DNA of 5,927 bases from an uncultured Lachnospiraceae bacterium (GTDB lineage Bacteria > Bacillota > Clostridia > Lachnospirales > Lachnospiraceae). The notes beneath the pieces are model-generated. The model searched no databases and was not told the origin of the DNA. It saw only the letters and a list, made by a program, of their open reading frames with translations. A program made the translations under genes and the position numbers. Location of the stretch: NCBI GenBank assembly GCA_947174725.1, contig CAMWKA010000122.1, forward strand, positions 1 to 5,927. Reading direction: 5' to 3'. Shown one piece after another: positions 5,392-5,927 of the stretch (position 1 is its first letter; each line of letters starts with the position of its first letter).

Positions 5392-5927
5392 ATGGCTGGA
5401 ATTATGGACAAAATACTGACGGACAGCGGCAGTATGAACAGAACGCCGTATATGGTATGTGGTATGTATAAGGGATATTATGTGACGGTACATATGAATC
5501 AGGGATTTCTGATTCGCATTAATTACAAGCTTGCGGAAAATATGGATCTGAACAGCTTTAAGAACAGGGCGTATGGCGTCTTGAACCAGATGCGGGTCAC
5601 AGAAAAAAAGGTTTCCCAGACAAATGTGGGTGATTATGTGATTGAGGTAAAATTGATGCCGGCCAATCTTGCGAAGAATACCACTCCGATGATTGATTCG
5701 GTGACGAATCATCTTATTGGATTTTTACAGGCGGAAGGAGCGGGTACCGGATGCCAGATGTGCGGCGCCGAATATGATGTCAGCAGCTATGATGTCAATG
5801 GAGCTCCGCATTTTCTCTGCTCTACCTGTGCACGGCAGTCAATGAATCAGATGGAGGCGGAACGCCAGAGCAAATTAAGCGTTGACTCCAATCTGCCATT
5901 GGGTATTATTGGGGCACTGATTGGTTC
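5392..5927 (+). CDS. Uncharacterised zinc-ribbon, probable membrane protein (N-terminal 178 residues; 3' end outside window)
   Basis: The frame is open from ATG 5392 to the window end; ATG 5383 is in frame but too close to the AGGAG. Residues 1-112 form a soluble domain with alternating hydrophobic strands (YYVTVHMNQGFLIRIN, DYVIEVKLM) that I cannot place in a named family. Residues 121-146 carry CQMC and CSTC separated by 18 residues, a typical zinc-ribbon layout. A polar, charged linker follows (147-166), then NLPLGIIGALIG at 167-178, glycine-rich and hydrophobic, which looks like the start of a membrane segment. I recall similar proteins in Lachnospiraceae with several membrane spans after the ribbon, but none with a known function. 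It probably has its own promoter and is not part of glycan synthesis; adjacency is the only link. A role in sensing or membrane organisation would be guesswork. Confidence 0.88.
   Translation, partial: MAGIMDKILTDSGSMNRTPYMVCGMYKGYYVTVHMNQGFLIRINYKLAENMDLNSFKNRAYGVLNQMRVTEKKVSQTNVGDYVIEVKLMPANLAKNTTPMIDSVTNHLIGFLQAEGAGTGCQMCGAEYDVSSYDVNGAPHFLCSTCARQSMNQMEAERQSKLSVDSNLPLGIIGALIG

Overview
The window looks like part of a cell-surface polysaccharide assembly locus from a Gram-positive anaerobe of the Clostridia, most likely Lachnospiraceae. This is inferred from the moderate G+C content by eye, purine-rich Shine-Dalgarno sites, TTG start codons, and protein architectures I recall from Lachnospiraceae glycan loci (a methyltransferase/kinase-like protein next to ~700-residue family-2 glycosyltransferases with a C-terminal beta-sandwich). 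No ribosomal or other marker gene is present to fix the species.

Layout: all recognisable genes are on the + strand. Positions 2-979 hold the 3' part of a gene whose beginning lies outside the window; the visible protein has a kinase-like (phosphotransferase-fold) segment and a beta-rich tail, as in the large SAM-dependent methyltransferases of rhamnose-type polysaccharide clusters. Six bases after its stop comes a 698-residue glycosyltransferase (986-3082). Fifteen bases after that comes a 712-residue paralogue (3098-5236) starting with TTG. The three are almost certainly one operon, and all three share one reading frame. Both glycosyltransferases have a complete family-2 catalytic domain in the middle, preceded by what looks like the back half of a second, eroded GT-A domain and followed by a related beta-rich domain. 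The likely joint role is building and modifying a surface glycan at the cytoplasmic face of the membrane.

Positions 5237-5391 separate this operon from a different kind of gene. The gap holds an extended -10 promoter candidate, a perfect 7-bp match to the Spo0A box (TGTCGAA), and, overlapping both, a possible 32-codon small ORF with a near-perfect Shine-Dalgarno. These readings compete in part. I see no intrinsic terminator there. From 5392 to the window end is the N-terminal part of an uncharacterised zinc-ribbon protein that appears to be entering a membrane segment.

I found no RNA genes, insertion sequences, CRISPR arrays or attachment sites. Most of the window is ordinary for a glycan locus; the points most worth a second look are the eroded first domains of the twin glycosyltransferases, the T-tract at the start of the second one, and the compact intergenic region.
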